Positions 1 to 6,655 of a stretch of 15,747 nt of DNA are shown one piece after another. The notes beneath the pieces are model-generated. The model was not told the origin of the DNA and made no database searches. It was given only the letters and a program-made list of their open reading frames with translations. The translations under genes and the position numbers were made by a program. This stretch comes from JBQTIM01 sp052388135 (lineage in GTDB: Bacteria; Elusimicrobiota; Elusimicrobia; FEN-1173), in the NCBI GenBank assembly GCA_052388135.1, contig JBQTIM010000130.1, positions 1-15,747 of the forward strand. Direction: 5' to 3'. Every line of letters begins with the position of its first letter. Position 1 is the stretch's first letter.

Positions 1-355
1 AAATTGTGGCGGAGCTTTGGCCTATGTTCGAAGCAACCACGGCGCTGATCACCGGCGGCGTGACATCCGGAGGCGGCGCGGTGGTGAATGTGAAGTTGCC
101 GCTGACGGCCAAGTTCCCCGCCGCGTCGCGGGATTTCACGCGGTAGTTGTAGACCGTCCCGGCGGTGAGGCCCGTCAGGCCCTGGGTGTGGGCGGTGACG
201 AGGCTGGTATTCAAAACCGTGGAAGAACCATAAGAGGTCGTCGTGCCGTATTCCACCTGGGTGTCCGACGGCTCGTTGGTGTTCCATGAAATCGTGGCGG
301 AGCTTTGGCCGATGTTTGTTGCCGATACCGCGCTGATCACCGGCGGTGCGGTATC
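1..355 (-). repeat. Tandem FN3-encoding repeat, 288-bp period
   Basis: One full unit (68-355, residues 728-823) is followed by the start of the next (1-67). A 22-base block at 289-310 recurs at 1-22 with one mismatch, exactly 288 bases apart, and the block reading DxTPPVISAV recurs 96 codons apart. The unit contains the WNTNEPSDTQVEYGTTTSYG segment typical of environmental bacterial FN3 domains. More copies may lie beyond the edge. Confidence 0.8.
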
Positions 356-2536
356 GTGGATAACAGTGAACGCGGCCCCCAAAGCCTGAGAATTGTTGCC
401 CACCCAATCTTGAGCGCGCACGACCAGGCGCCATTGACCGTCATCCAGCGACAACGGGTCGATGGTTTCCCCGTCGAACACGGCGCGCTGGGTTGCCTCC
501 TCCAAATCTTCCAAATACGCCGACGTGACAGAAGGAGCGGCGTCGCGATCGTCCGTCACGCTGAAATCCACGGTGACCACATCCCCCGGCCGGAACACCT
601 GGCCGCCCGCCGGCGAGATCAACGCGATCACCGGGGGCGCGGTGTCTATCATCACTTCCGCGGTCTTCACGGTTTCGATGTTCTCCACGCGGTCGCGGCT
701 GAAATATTCGGCAAAATGCTGTCCGGCCGGAAGGCTGACTGGGCCCGTATAATTCTGAAAACCACCGTTGTCGATTTCAAGACGTGTGACGAGGATCCCG
801 CTGGCCACGCCTCCAACGGACGGGTCGCTCGCGGACAGAACCAGCTGAGCGGACGAGTTGCCGACGAAGGATTGCGAGCTGAGCTGGACGCCGTTGGTAA
901 GAGCGGCGGTGGTGACCGGAGCCGAAGAATCCAAAGCCACGGACAGGGAGCGGACAACTTCCGCGTTCTCAACCCGGTCCACGGCCCTGTATTCCACCGC
1001 ACGCAGGCCATCCGGCGGAGAAAGAGTAAAACTGGCCGAATAAACTTGAAAAGCGCCGGACCCTGTGCGGAAAAGGATACGATCCACGCCGCTGGACACG
1101 CCGTTGGACGTCGGATCCGCGGCCGAAAGGCCGAAAAGCGTTTGCGCGCTGACGTGCAAAGGCGACCCGACGCCGGGGTTGTATTGCGGCGTCCCGACGG
1201 TCAAGGAACTCTGCGGGCGAGTGGCGTCCACCCGGAAAGTCGCCTGCCGCAGGGATTCCACATTGCCGGCGTTGTCGCGGCTGCGGTATTCCACCAACCG
1301 CACGCCCTCCGAAAGCGTAAAGGGCGCCGAATACGTAATGAACGAGCCTCCGTCGATCCTGTATTCCGTGAAAGCGACGCCGGACCCGCCCGCCCCGTCC
1401 TGCGCCGACAAACCGACGGTGGTGGAGGAGGAAATGTAAGTGTTGCCGCCAGCCGAGAACTGCGTTCCCGTAAGAAAAACGCTCGTGACGGGCGGAGCCG
1501 TGTCGGTGAAGACCCCGGCCGCCGCCACGTTGGAAAGGGCCGAAAGGTTCCCCGCCGTGTCGGAAGACCGCAAGGCGAAATAATACGTGACGTTGCTGAG
1601 GAGGCCCGTTACCTGCATGCTTTGCAAGGTCCCCGGCGCCGCCGGCGTCGGAATTCCCGAGGCGAGGGTCGCCCCGCCAAAATTAGCCTGCGTGAGCGAA
1701 TAGGTTGCGTAACGAACGAAATAGGCCCCGGCCCGGCCGGTGGGCCCATCGTCAGAAGGCGCCGTCCACGAAAGGCTGAACGTTCCCGCCGTGGCGGTGG
1801 TGGAAGCGGCCAAATTGTTCACGGCCGCCGGAGGCAAACGATCGACGGTGAAAGACGAGGATGACACGGAGGAGTTCCCGGCGAAATCCACCAATCGCAC
1901 GGCCACGGGCGCCGTTCCCTGAGGAGTTACCGTTGAAACGACGTATTGATAAGTGTAAGTCTGTCCGCTCTGCGAAACCAAAGGGACCGTCGCCCCATGA
2001 ACCGTCACACTGGAGGCGCCGACATTCAAGCTCTCCGAGGCCGTCAGGACCAATTGAACAGGACCTAAAGGAGCGGGGTTCGGTGCGGCGCTGAAGGCGG
2101 AAAGAGTGGGCGTGGTGTGGTCTATAGTGAGGGAGACTGAACTCGTGGTCGTGTTAAAGGCCTCATCGTAGGTAATCAACCGGAGTAAGGCCGGCCCTTC
2201 AAACCGGGGGGTCGTTTTCCAAAAACCAAGAAAGCCGCCGTCAACGGGGGTATCGGTCCGCAACTCTTCAAAAGTTAAATCACCATCGGCGGTAACGGAC
2301 TCCAGAACATATACGAAAAACGCCGGATCCGGCGGAGAATTTACGACCTTCGCCGTCCCGAACACAGAAACAACCCCGGTTACAACGTCTCCGGATTCCG
2401 GGGATGTCAATTCGGCGACGGGTTGGGCGCGGGCCGATGTCCACGCACACAAAGCCAGAAAGAACAACGCAAACGACGCGTGTTTGATGGAGGGGACGTA
2501 TCGGATTAAGAAAGTTGGCGGCCGAGGCAAATCCAT
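1..2536 (-). CDS. Large exported multi-domain Ig-like/OmpL47-like/FN3 repeat protein (C-terminus beyond window)
   Basis: The frame is open from the ATG at 2534-2536 to the left edge (845 residues seen), so the protein is longer than shown. The start is supported by GAAAGGG five bases upstream and by a signal peptide (basic residues, then FALFFLALCAWTSARA, cleaved near residue 31). Modules in order, by my reading: Ig-like (about 31-138), a second beta-sandwich (139-231), FN3 (about 236-344), three OmpL47-like repeats (345-436, 437-535, 536-630) with recurring xxEYRSRDNAGNVES-type ends, an Ig-like domain (631-727), then near-identical 96-residue FN3 repeats (728-823 and from 824). Module borders carry D-T/S-A-P-P-V motifs. 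Such proteins are usually surface-exposed adhesion or binding proteins; no enzymatic domain is visible here and the ligand is unknown. It is divergent from the CARDB protein gene. Function is inferred from architecture only. Confidence 0.85.
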   Translation of the reverse strand, partial: MDLPRPPTFLIRYVPSIKHASFALFFLALCAWTSARAQPVAELTSPESGDVVTGVVSVFGTAKVVNSPPDPAFFVYVLESVTADGDLTFEELRTDTPVDGGFLGFWKTTPRFEGPALLRLITYDEAFNTTTSSVSLTIDHTTPTLSAFSAAPNPAPLGPVQLVLTASESLNVGASSVTVHGATVPLVSQSGQTYTYQYVVSTVTPQGTAPVAVRLVDFAGNSSVSSSSFTVDRLPPAAVNNLAASTTATAGTFSLSWTAPSDDGPTGRAGAYFVRYATYSLTQANFGGATLASGIPTPAAPGTLQSMQVTGLLSNVTYYFALRSSDTAGNLSALSNVAAAGVFTDTAPPVTSVFLTGTQFSAGGNTYISSSTTVGLSAQDGAGGSGVAFTEYRIDGGSFITYSAPFTLSEGVRLVEYRSRDNAGNVESLRQATFRVDATRPQSSLTVGTPQYNPGVGSPLHVSAQTLFGLSAADPTSNGVSSGVDRILFRTGSGAFQVYSASFTLSPPDGLRAVEYRAVDRVENAEVVRSLSVALDSSAPVTTAALTNGVQLSSQSFVGNSSAQLVLSASDPSVGGVASGILVTRLEIDNGGFQNYTGPVSLPAGQHFAEYFSRDRVENIETVKTAEVMIDTAPPVIALISPAGGQVFRPGDVVTVDFSVTDDRDAAPSVTSAYLEDLEEATQRAVFDGETIDPLSLDDGQWRLVVRAQDWVGNNSQALGAAFTVIHDTAPPVISAVSATNIGQSSATISWNTNEPSDTQVEYGTTTSYGSSTVLNTSLVTAHTQGLTGLTAGTVYNYRVKSRDAAGNLAVSGNFTFTTAPPPDVTPPVISAVVASNIGQSSATI

Positions 2537-2558
2537 AAAGACCCTTTCAAAACTACTT

Positions 2559-2605
2559 TTAAGATGTCTTAGGATATACCAAGAAGCCTTAAGAAAGCCT
2601 TAACG
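2559..2605. promoter_or_regulatory. Helically phased CTTAAGA-like elements, possible operator
   Basis: AAGCCTTAA occurs at 2584-2592 and again at 2595-2603, an 11-bp direct repeat. Related TTAAGA (2559) and CTTAGGA (2568) elements lie 10 and 20 bp further in the same register. Direct repeats of about 11 bp are the usual layout of OmpR/PhoB-family binding sites. The elements lie 23-67 bp upstream of the start of the minus-strand repeat protein, so they could control it. The site is AT-rich, so chance similarity is possible. Confidence 0.3.
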
Positions 2606-2677
2606 AGATGTAAATCAATCGTAAATTAATTGTGAAAAAGATGTATTTTCCCCAATCATTTTATATCCCCAATATCG

Positions 2678-2739
2678 GCTGCTGTCGAGGGAAATTTAAG
2701 AAAATTTACCTTCGCTGGAGAGCCCAGCCTCGGAGCAGC
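2678..2739 (+). other. Nested inverted repeat, possible structured leader
   Basis: GCTGCT (2678-2683) and CGAGG (2686-2690) pair with AGCAGC (2734-2739) and CCTCG (2728-2732), giving 11 base pairs with a small internal loop. Inside lie an AAATTT/AAATTT pair (2692-2697, 2702-2707) and a CTGG/CCAG hairpin (2715-2718, 2724-2727). If transcription of the CARDB gene starts near 2673, from the TATATC at 2662, this would sit at the 5' end of its leader. It could equally be a DNA-level element. No known riboswitch class is recognised. Confidence 0.35.
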
Positions 2740-2754
2740 ATAAACTGTAAACAC

Positions 2755-2782
2755 TTGAAAGATGAACCGTTTTTGTTACACT
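2755..2782 (+). promoter_or_regulatory. Candidate sigma70-like promoter for the CARDB gene
   Basis: TTGAAA (2755-2760) and TACACT (2777-2782) are separated by 16 bp. The start site would fall near 2789-2790, essentially at the ATG, implying a leaderless mRNA. This fits the lack of a clear ribosome binding site before 2790. The AT-rich surroundings make chance matches likely, and TATATC at 2662 is an alternative -10. Confidence 0.3.
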
Positions 2783-2789
2783 TCTGGAT

Positions 2790-4487
2790 ATGAAATTAAA
2801 AGCCCATCTGGCCGGGGGCCTGGCGTTGGTTTTTTTTGTGATTCCCGTTCGGGCCGCGCTTCCGGATTTAACCATTCAGGATTCCGACATACAGTTCCCG
2901 GGCGCATTCCAGACCTCCGGGGAAAGCTTCGCCATCCAGGCCGTTGTGCGAAATGCCGGCGGGACTTATCACGATCAGCTACACTCGGTGCCTGTCATTC
3001 AGCATTCCGTACCGCTGGACGCCACGCGAACCAGCAGCCGGTCTGTCGCCGCCGCCTTATGGCGCGGCCAATCATTAATACCGCCGAGCGATTTTTACCT
3101 GAGCGCCGTGGCCCTCCGCGTTGTGGACAGGGGAGCCGGCAATGATCTCCTCCGCCTGAACATCCGTCCCAGCATTGGGGGAAACGACCCCAAACCCGAT
3201 GGAGCCAACAACACGGGCGTGCTCGGCACCGTGGAAGCCGACGTTGTGAACACCGATGGGGCAGGCGACGTCTTTGAAGATTTTTACCTTCCTTTTCCAC
3301 TGCAGCTTCATGCCGGAACCACTTATTGGCTAACTTTCGAGAGCGATGTATTGCCGGCGAATTCCTACTATGTATGGAATGAAACGGGCGTGCCTGTGAA
3401 CCAAACCGTCACCAACGGGGGACTAAACACCACCTGGACTTATCCGGCATCCGCCCCCACCAATGCAACAGCGTCCCCTCCCACGATCCATTTCTATAAA
3501 GCTTATCGCCCCCAGGATACGGTGGTTCGATTTTTTAACGGCGATCCGGCGGCGGGCGGAACGCTGATCGCCGCCTCTACGGTCACGCTGCCCATAGCGG
3601 CCGGCGGGTCGGCGGCGGTATCGGCCAACGCAAGCTTTTCCACGCCGGGCGTTTACGATATTTACGTTCAGGTGGACGGGCCCGGCCTCATCGTCGAATC
3701 CAACGAATCAAACAACAAGGCCTCCCGCTCCGTGAACGTCATTGAGCCCCAATCCGCCTCAGCGGCCACAACCATCGCCGGCGCCGACGGACGAACGACG
3801 GTCTCATTGAATCCCGGGGCGGTTTCCTTTGATCCCTATTTTGTGGTCCTGGACGTTTCCCCCGCGGCCACGGCGGCCGTGCAAACGGCCAGCGGCAAGC
3901 CCGCTCCGAGCGGCGATCCTTTCCGCCAAGCGGTGCCGGGCACGCTGCGAAAGGTCACACTCTACCGCGATAACCCCCGGCAGGAGACGGCCCCTGTTTT
4001 TTCCAATGATGTCGCGTTGACGATTCCATACACGGACGACGGACGCGGGTTCGTCGCCGGCACGAATCCGCCCGTGCGCGAGGAAAATCTCTCCATTTAC
4101 TGGCTCAACGAGCGGGACAACTTGTGGGTGCGCCTGCCGGAATCAACAGTGGACACCGCGGCCAACACCGTCACCTCCCGCGTCCCGCACTTTTCCTATT
4201 TCATGGTGATGGGAATGAGCTCGAAAAATCTGTCCGAAGCACGGGCTTATCCGGTGCCTTTTTCTCCGAAGAAAGGGCACACGCGCGTGAAGTTCGACGG
4301 GCTTTCCTCGCGCTGCACCATCCGCGTCTACAGCGCCTCGGGGGAGCTGGTGAAGACCATTCAGGAGACCGACGGCGACGGCTTTAACGACGACTGGGAC
4401 GGCTCCGGCGCCGACAGCGGCGTTTATCTTTGGATCGCCGACAACGGCGACGAGCGGAAGACGGGGCAACTGGTGATCGTAAAATGA
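2790..4487 (+). CDS. Secreted CARDB-domain protein with C-terminal FlgD/T9SS-like sorting domain
   Basis: The 565-residue protein begins with a signal peptide (hydrophobic 8-20, cleavage near 22). Residues 24-58 look like the first half of a CARDB domain (LPDLTI...VVRNAGGT). A module of about 180 residues follows (62-240), reminiscent of choice-of-anchor domains (FYLSAVALR ... LHAGTTYWLTF). The CARDB half then resumes (243-318) and ends in the typical VESNESNNKASRSVNV. Residues 330-475 form a ZU5-like or GAIN-like beta domain (DGRTTVSLNPGAVS ... VPHFSYFMVMG). The C-terminus (481-565) matches FlgD-like/type A T9SS sorting domains: AYPVPFSP, IRVYSASGELVKTI, DDWDGSGADSGVYLW, KTGQLVIVK. Its stop overlaps the ATG of the PorV-like gene (ATGA), so the two are probably translationally coupled. 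I infer an outer-surface or secreted structural/adhesive protein; ligand and route are unproven. Confidence 0.82.
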   Translation: MKLKAHLAGGLALVFFVIPVRAALPDLTIQDSDIQFPGAFQTSGESFAIQAVVRNAGGTYHDQLHSVPVIQHSVPLDATRTSSRSVAAALWRGQSLIPPSDFYLSAVALRVVDRGAGNDLLRLNIRPSIGGNDPKPDGANNTGVLGTVEADVVNTDGAGDVFEDFYLPFPLQLHAGTTYWLTFESDVLPANSYYVWNETGVPVNQTVTNGGLNTTWTYPASAPTNATASPPTIHFYKAYRPQDTVVRFFNGDPAAGGTLIAASTVTLPIAAGGSAAVSANASFSTPGVYDIYVQVDGPGLIVESNESNNKASRSVNVIEPQSASAATTIAGADGRTTVSLNPGAVSFDPYFVVLDVSPAATAAVQTASGKPAPSGDPFRQAVPGTLRKVTLYRDNPRQETAPVFSNDVALTIPYTDDGRGFVAGTNPPVREENLSIYWLNERDNLWVRLPESTVDTAANTVTSRVPHFSYFMVMGMSSKNLSEARAYPVPFSPKKGHTRVKFDGLSSRCTIRVYSASGELVKTIQETDGDGFNDDWDGSGADSGVYLWIADNGDERKTGQLVIVK

Positions 4488-6655
4488 CGGCGCTAAGAAT
4501 GTCCGCGGCGGGCGGGGGCGCCTCCTCGATGAAGGAGGCGAAACGAGCGCAGGAGCGCCGTCCGCTTCGGGCTTCCGGCGTGATGGCTTTGGCGATGGCA
4601 TTGTCCTTGCCGATTTCTTCCACCCCTGCCCGGGCCGGTTCGTTCGATTTTTTGAACATCGGCGCCGGCGCGCGGGGGCTGGGGTTGGGCGGCGCCGGCG
4701 CGGCGGCCGGAGATTCCAGCTCCTCCGCCCATTGGAACCCCGCCGGCGTCGGCGGGGCGGACCGGCACGAGCTTTCTTTCATGCACGGCCGGCTCTTCGA
4801 GGAGTTCCGCTTCCAATCCCTGGGCTACGCCGTGCCCGTGACCAGGCGCTGGAACGCGGGTTTGAACGCCGTCCATTTCTCCCGCGCCGACATTCAAGGC
4901 TTCGACGACGGCGGCGCGGCCACCCGGAAGTTCGACGTTTCGGGGCTGGCCGCCGGCGCCACCTTGGCGGGCAACATCGGGCCTTTCCTGGGCCTCGGGC
5001 TGGACCGGGCTTACGTCGGCGCCACGGTGAAGCATCTGCAGGAAGACTTGGGCGAAGTGTCGGCCTCGGGTCAAGCGGTGGACCTGGGGATGCGCGGCGT
5101 TCTTTACGACCGCCCGTCGCGAATATTTTTGGACAAAGTGCAGATGGGATTGTCCGTTTCGAACCTCGGCCCGGCGGTGAAGTTCGAGGACGAGAAGAGC
5201 GCCCTGCCCCTGGTTTGGCGGGCGGGGCTGGCCGCCCGGTTTTTGGCCGGCAGCCTTCTGGCCGCGGCCGACCACGAAAAGCCGCGGGGCGATTCCGGCT
5301 CCGTGCGCGCCGGGCTGGAGTACCAGGCCTTGCATCGCATCGCCCTGCGGGGCGGCTGGCGCCAGCCTCTTAAAAGCAAAAGCTCCACCCTGCAAAACGG
5401 CCTGCACCTGGGCATGGGATTTCAAGTGGCGGGCGTTTGGGTGGACTACGCCTACGTGCCCTTCCAGAAGGTGGACGACACACACTTCATAGGCGTCCGC
5501 GCCTCCCTCGGGCGAAGCCGCCGCCTGGAGCAGGTGGAAGAGCGCCTGCAGGAGCATTACAACGCGGCCCGCCTGGCCTACGCGCGCAAGGATTTCGCCC
5601 GCGCGCAAAGAGAGATCGACCAAATCCTGACGGTGGACCCGAGCCACTCCGGCGCGCGCCGCCTGGCCGAGGAGAACAAGCGTCAATTGGCCACCCTGCA
5701 GGTGGAGCGCTCCCTGGCGCTGGGCAAGAAGCGGCTGGCGGCGGCGGACTACGGCCGGGCGCGGGACCACTTCCAATCCATCCTCTCCGTTTTCCCCCAG
5801 CACGTCGAAGCGGGCGTCCTCCTGCGGGAAACCGACCGTCTCATCGGGGAAGAGCGCACCCGCCGGCGGGAGGCCCTGGCGAAGCAGGGCGAGGAATTCT
5901 ACCGCCAGGAGAATTATCAAGCCGCCATCGACCTGTGGGAGAAAGTCCTGCTTCTGGACCCCGGCGACACGGTGGTGAAATCCTTCATCGGCCGGGCGCA
6001 GGAAAAGCTCGCCTCGCAGAAAAAAGCGGCGACCGCCGCGGCCGAGCGCGAAAGCTTGGAAAAGGGTTTCGCGTTCTTCAAGCAAAAGAAGCACGACAAG
6101 GCCCGCGCCGTGGCGCAGTCCGTCCTGAAGGCCAACCCTGAAAGCGAAGGCGGCAAGCTCCTCCTTTATCAGGTCAACGCGGCTTTGGCCGACGCTCTGG
6201 TGGAGCAAGGCCGCCGGCAAGCGCAAGCCCGGGACCACCAGAAAGCCTTCGCCTCCCTGCAAAAAGCCCTGCAACTGGACCCCGAGAACAAAATCGCCGG
6301 CGATTTAATGGCCAAAAGCCGCGATGCCATCGTGCGGACCGGCCGCGAAGAGGCTTTGAACCTTTACTCCCAGCAAAAATACAAGGAAGCCTTGGAAAAG
6401 CTGGATTATCTCGTGCAGGTGGACCCCAACGCCAAAGACCTGGCCGACTATCGCCAAGAGGCTCAGCGCAAGCTGGCGGAGACCCGCCGCGTGCAAGCCG
6501 ACATCTACAACCGCGAGGGCTTGAAAGCCTATTCGGAAGGCAATTTCCGCGCCGCCGTGAACCACTGGAAGAAAGTTTTGGAGATTTATCCCGACCACCC
6601 CAGCGCCAAGCGCAATTTGGAACGTGTGAAACAGGAGCTCCGGGAGCTGCCGTGA
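4484..6655 (+). CDS. PorV/PorQ-family outer-membrane barrel fused to TPR-like repeats
   Basis: I chose the ATG at 4484 (723 residues) because it overlaps the upstream stop as ATGA; ATGs at 4499 and 4529 are alternatives, and the one at 4529 gives a more ordinary signal peptide. No strong ribosome binding site precedes any of them. The signal peptide ends ISSTPARA, about residue 51. The mature start has the PorV/PorQ (UPF0164) hallmark: FLNIGAGARGLGLGGAGAAA, followed by HWNPAGVGG. The barrel spans about 52-345. Seven TPR-like units then fill 350-723, each ending in D/Y/F-P plus acidic/polar residues (DPSHSGARR, FPQHVEAG, DPGDTVVK, NPESEGG, DPENKIAG, DPNAKDLAD, YPDHPSAKR). They repeat every 47-59 residues, longer than the usual 34. 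The barrel would sit in the outer membrane with the TPR part probably periplasmic. It is coupled to the kinase gene by a GTGA overlap. Fusion of barrel and TPR is unusual for PorV itself. Confidence 0.8.
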   Translation: MTALRMSAAGGGASSMKEAKRAQERRPLRASGVMALAMALSLPISSTPARAGSFDFLNIGAGARGLGLGGAGAAAGDSSSSAHWNPAGVGGADRHELSFMHGRLFEEFRFQSLGYAVPVTRRWNAGLNAVHFSRADIQGFDDGGAATRKFDVSGLAAGATLAGNIGPFLGLGLDRAYVGATVKHLQEDLGEVSASGQAVDLGMRGVLYDRPSRIFLDKVQMGLSVSNLGPAVKFEDEKSALPLVWRAGLAARFLAGSLLAAADHEKPRGDSGSVRAGLEYQALHRIALRGGWRQPLKSKSSTLQNGLHLGMGFQVAGVWVDYAYVPFQKVDDTHFIGVRASLGRSRRLEQVEERLQEHYNAARLAYARKDFARAQREIDQILTVDPSHSGARRLAEENKRQLATLQVERSLALGKKRLAAADYGRARDHFQSILSVFPQHVEAGVLLRETDRLIGEERTRRREALAKQGEEFYRQENYQAAIDLWEKVLLLDPGDTVVKSFIGRAQEKLASQKKAATAAAERESLEKGFAFFKQKKHDKARAVAQSVLKANPESEGGKLLLYQVNAALADALVEQGRRQAQARDHQKAFASLQKALQLDPENKIAGDLMAKSRDAIVRTGREEALNLYSQQKYKEALEKLDYLVQVDPNAKDLADYRQEAQRKLAETRRVQADIYNREGLKAYSEGNFRAAVNHWKKVLEIYPDHPSAKRNLERVKQELRELP

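Larger units (their letters stand above)
2537..2789. other. AT-rich divergent intergenic region
   Basis: This is the only non-coding stretch of size in the window and is much richer in A+T than the flanks. It separates the divergent starts at 2536 and 2790. It holds the phased CTTAAGA-like elements, the nested inverted repeat and candidate promoters listed separately. I see no credible gene: the short frame beginning at the ATG at 2762 runs into the CARDB gene out of frame and resembles no known protein. Confidence 0.7.

Noticed and set aside
305..1864. Plus-strand open frame of 519 codons
   Set aside because: It is antisense to the exported repeat protein, which has a signal peptide and clear repeat modules. 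The plus-strand product is rich in Arg/Gly/His with no domain pattern, as expected for a shadow frame in GC-rich DNA.
4430..4483. Earlier ATG for the PorV-like gene at 4430
   Set aside because: It would add 18 charged residues before an already long signal-peptide region and lies well inside the upstream gene. The ATGA junction at 4484 is more natural.
4493..6274. Minus-strand open frame of 593 codons
   Set aside because: It lies opposite the PorV-like/TPR gene, whose motifs are unmistakable. The antisense product is low-complexity and matches nothing I recognise.
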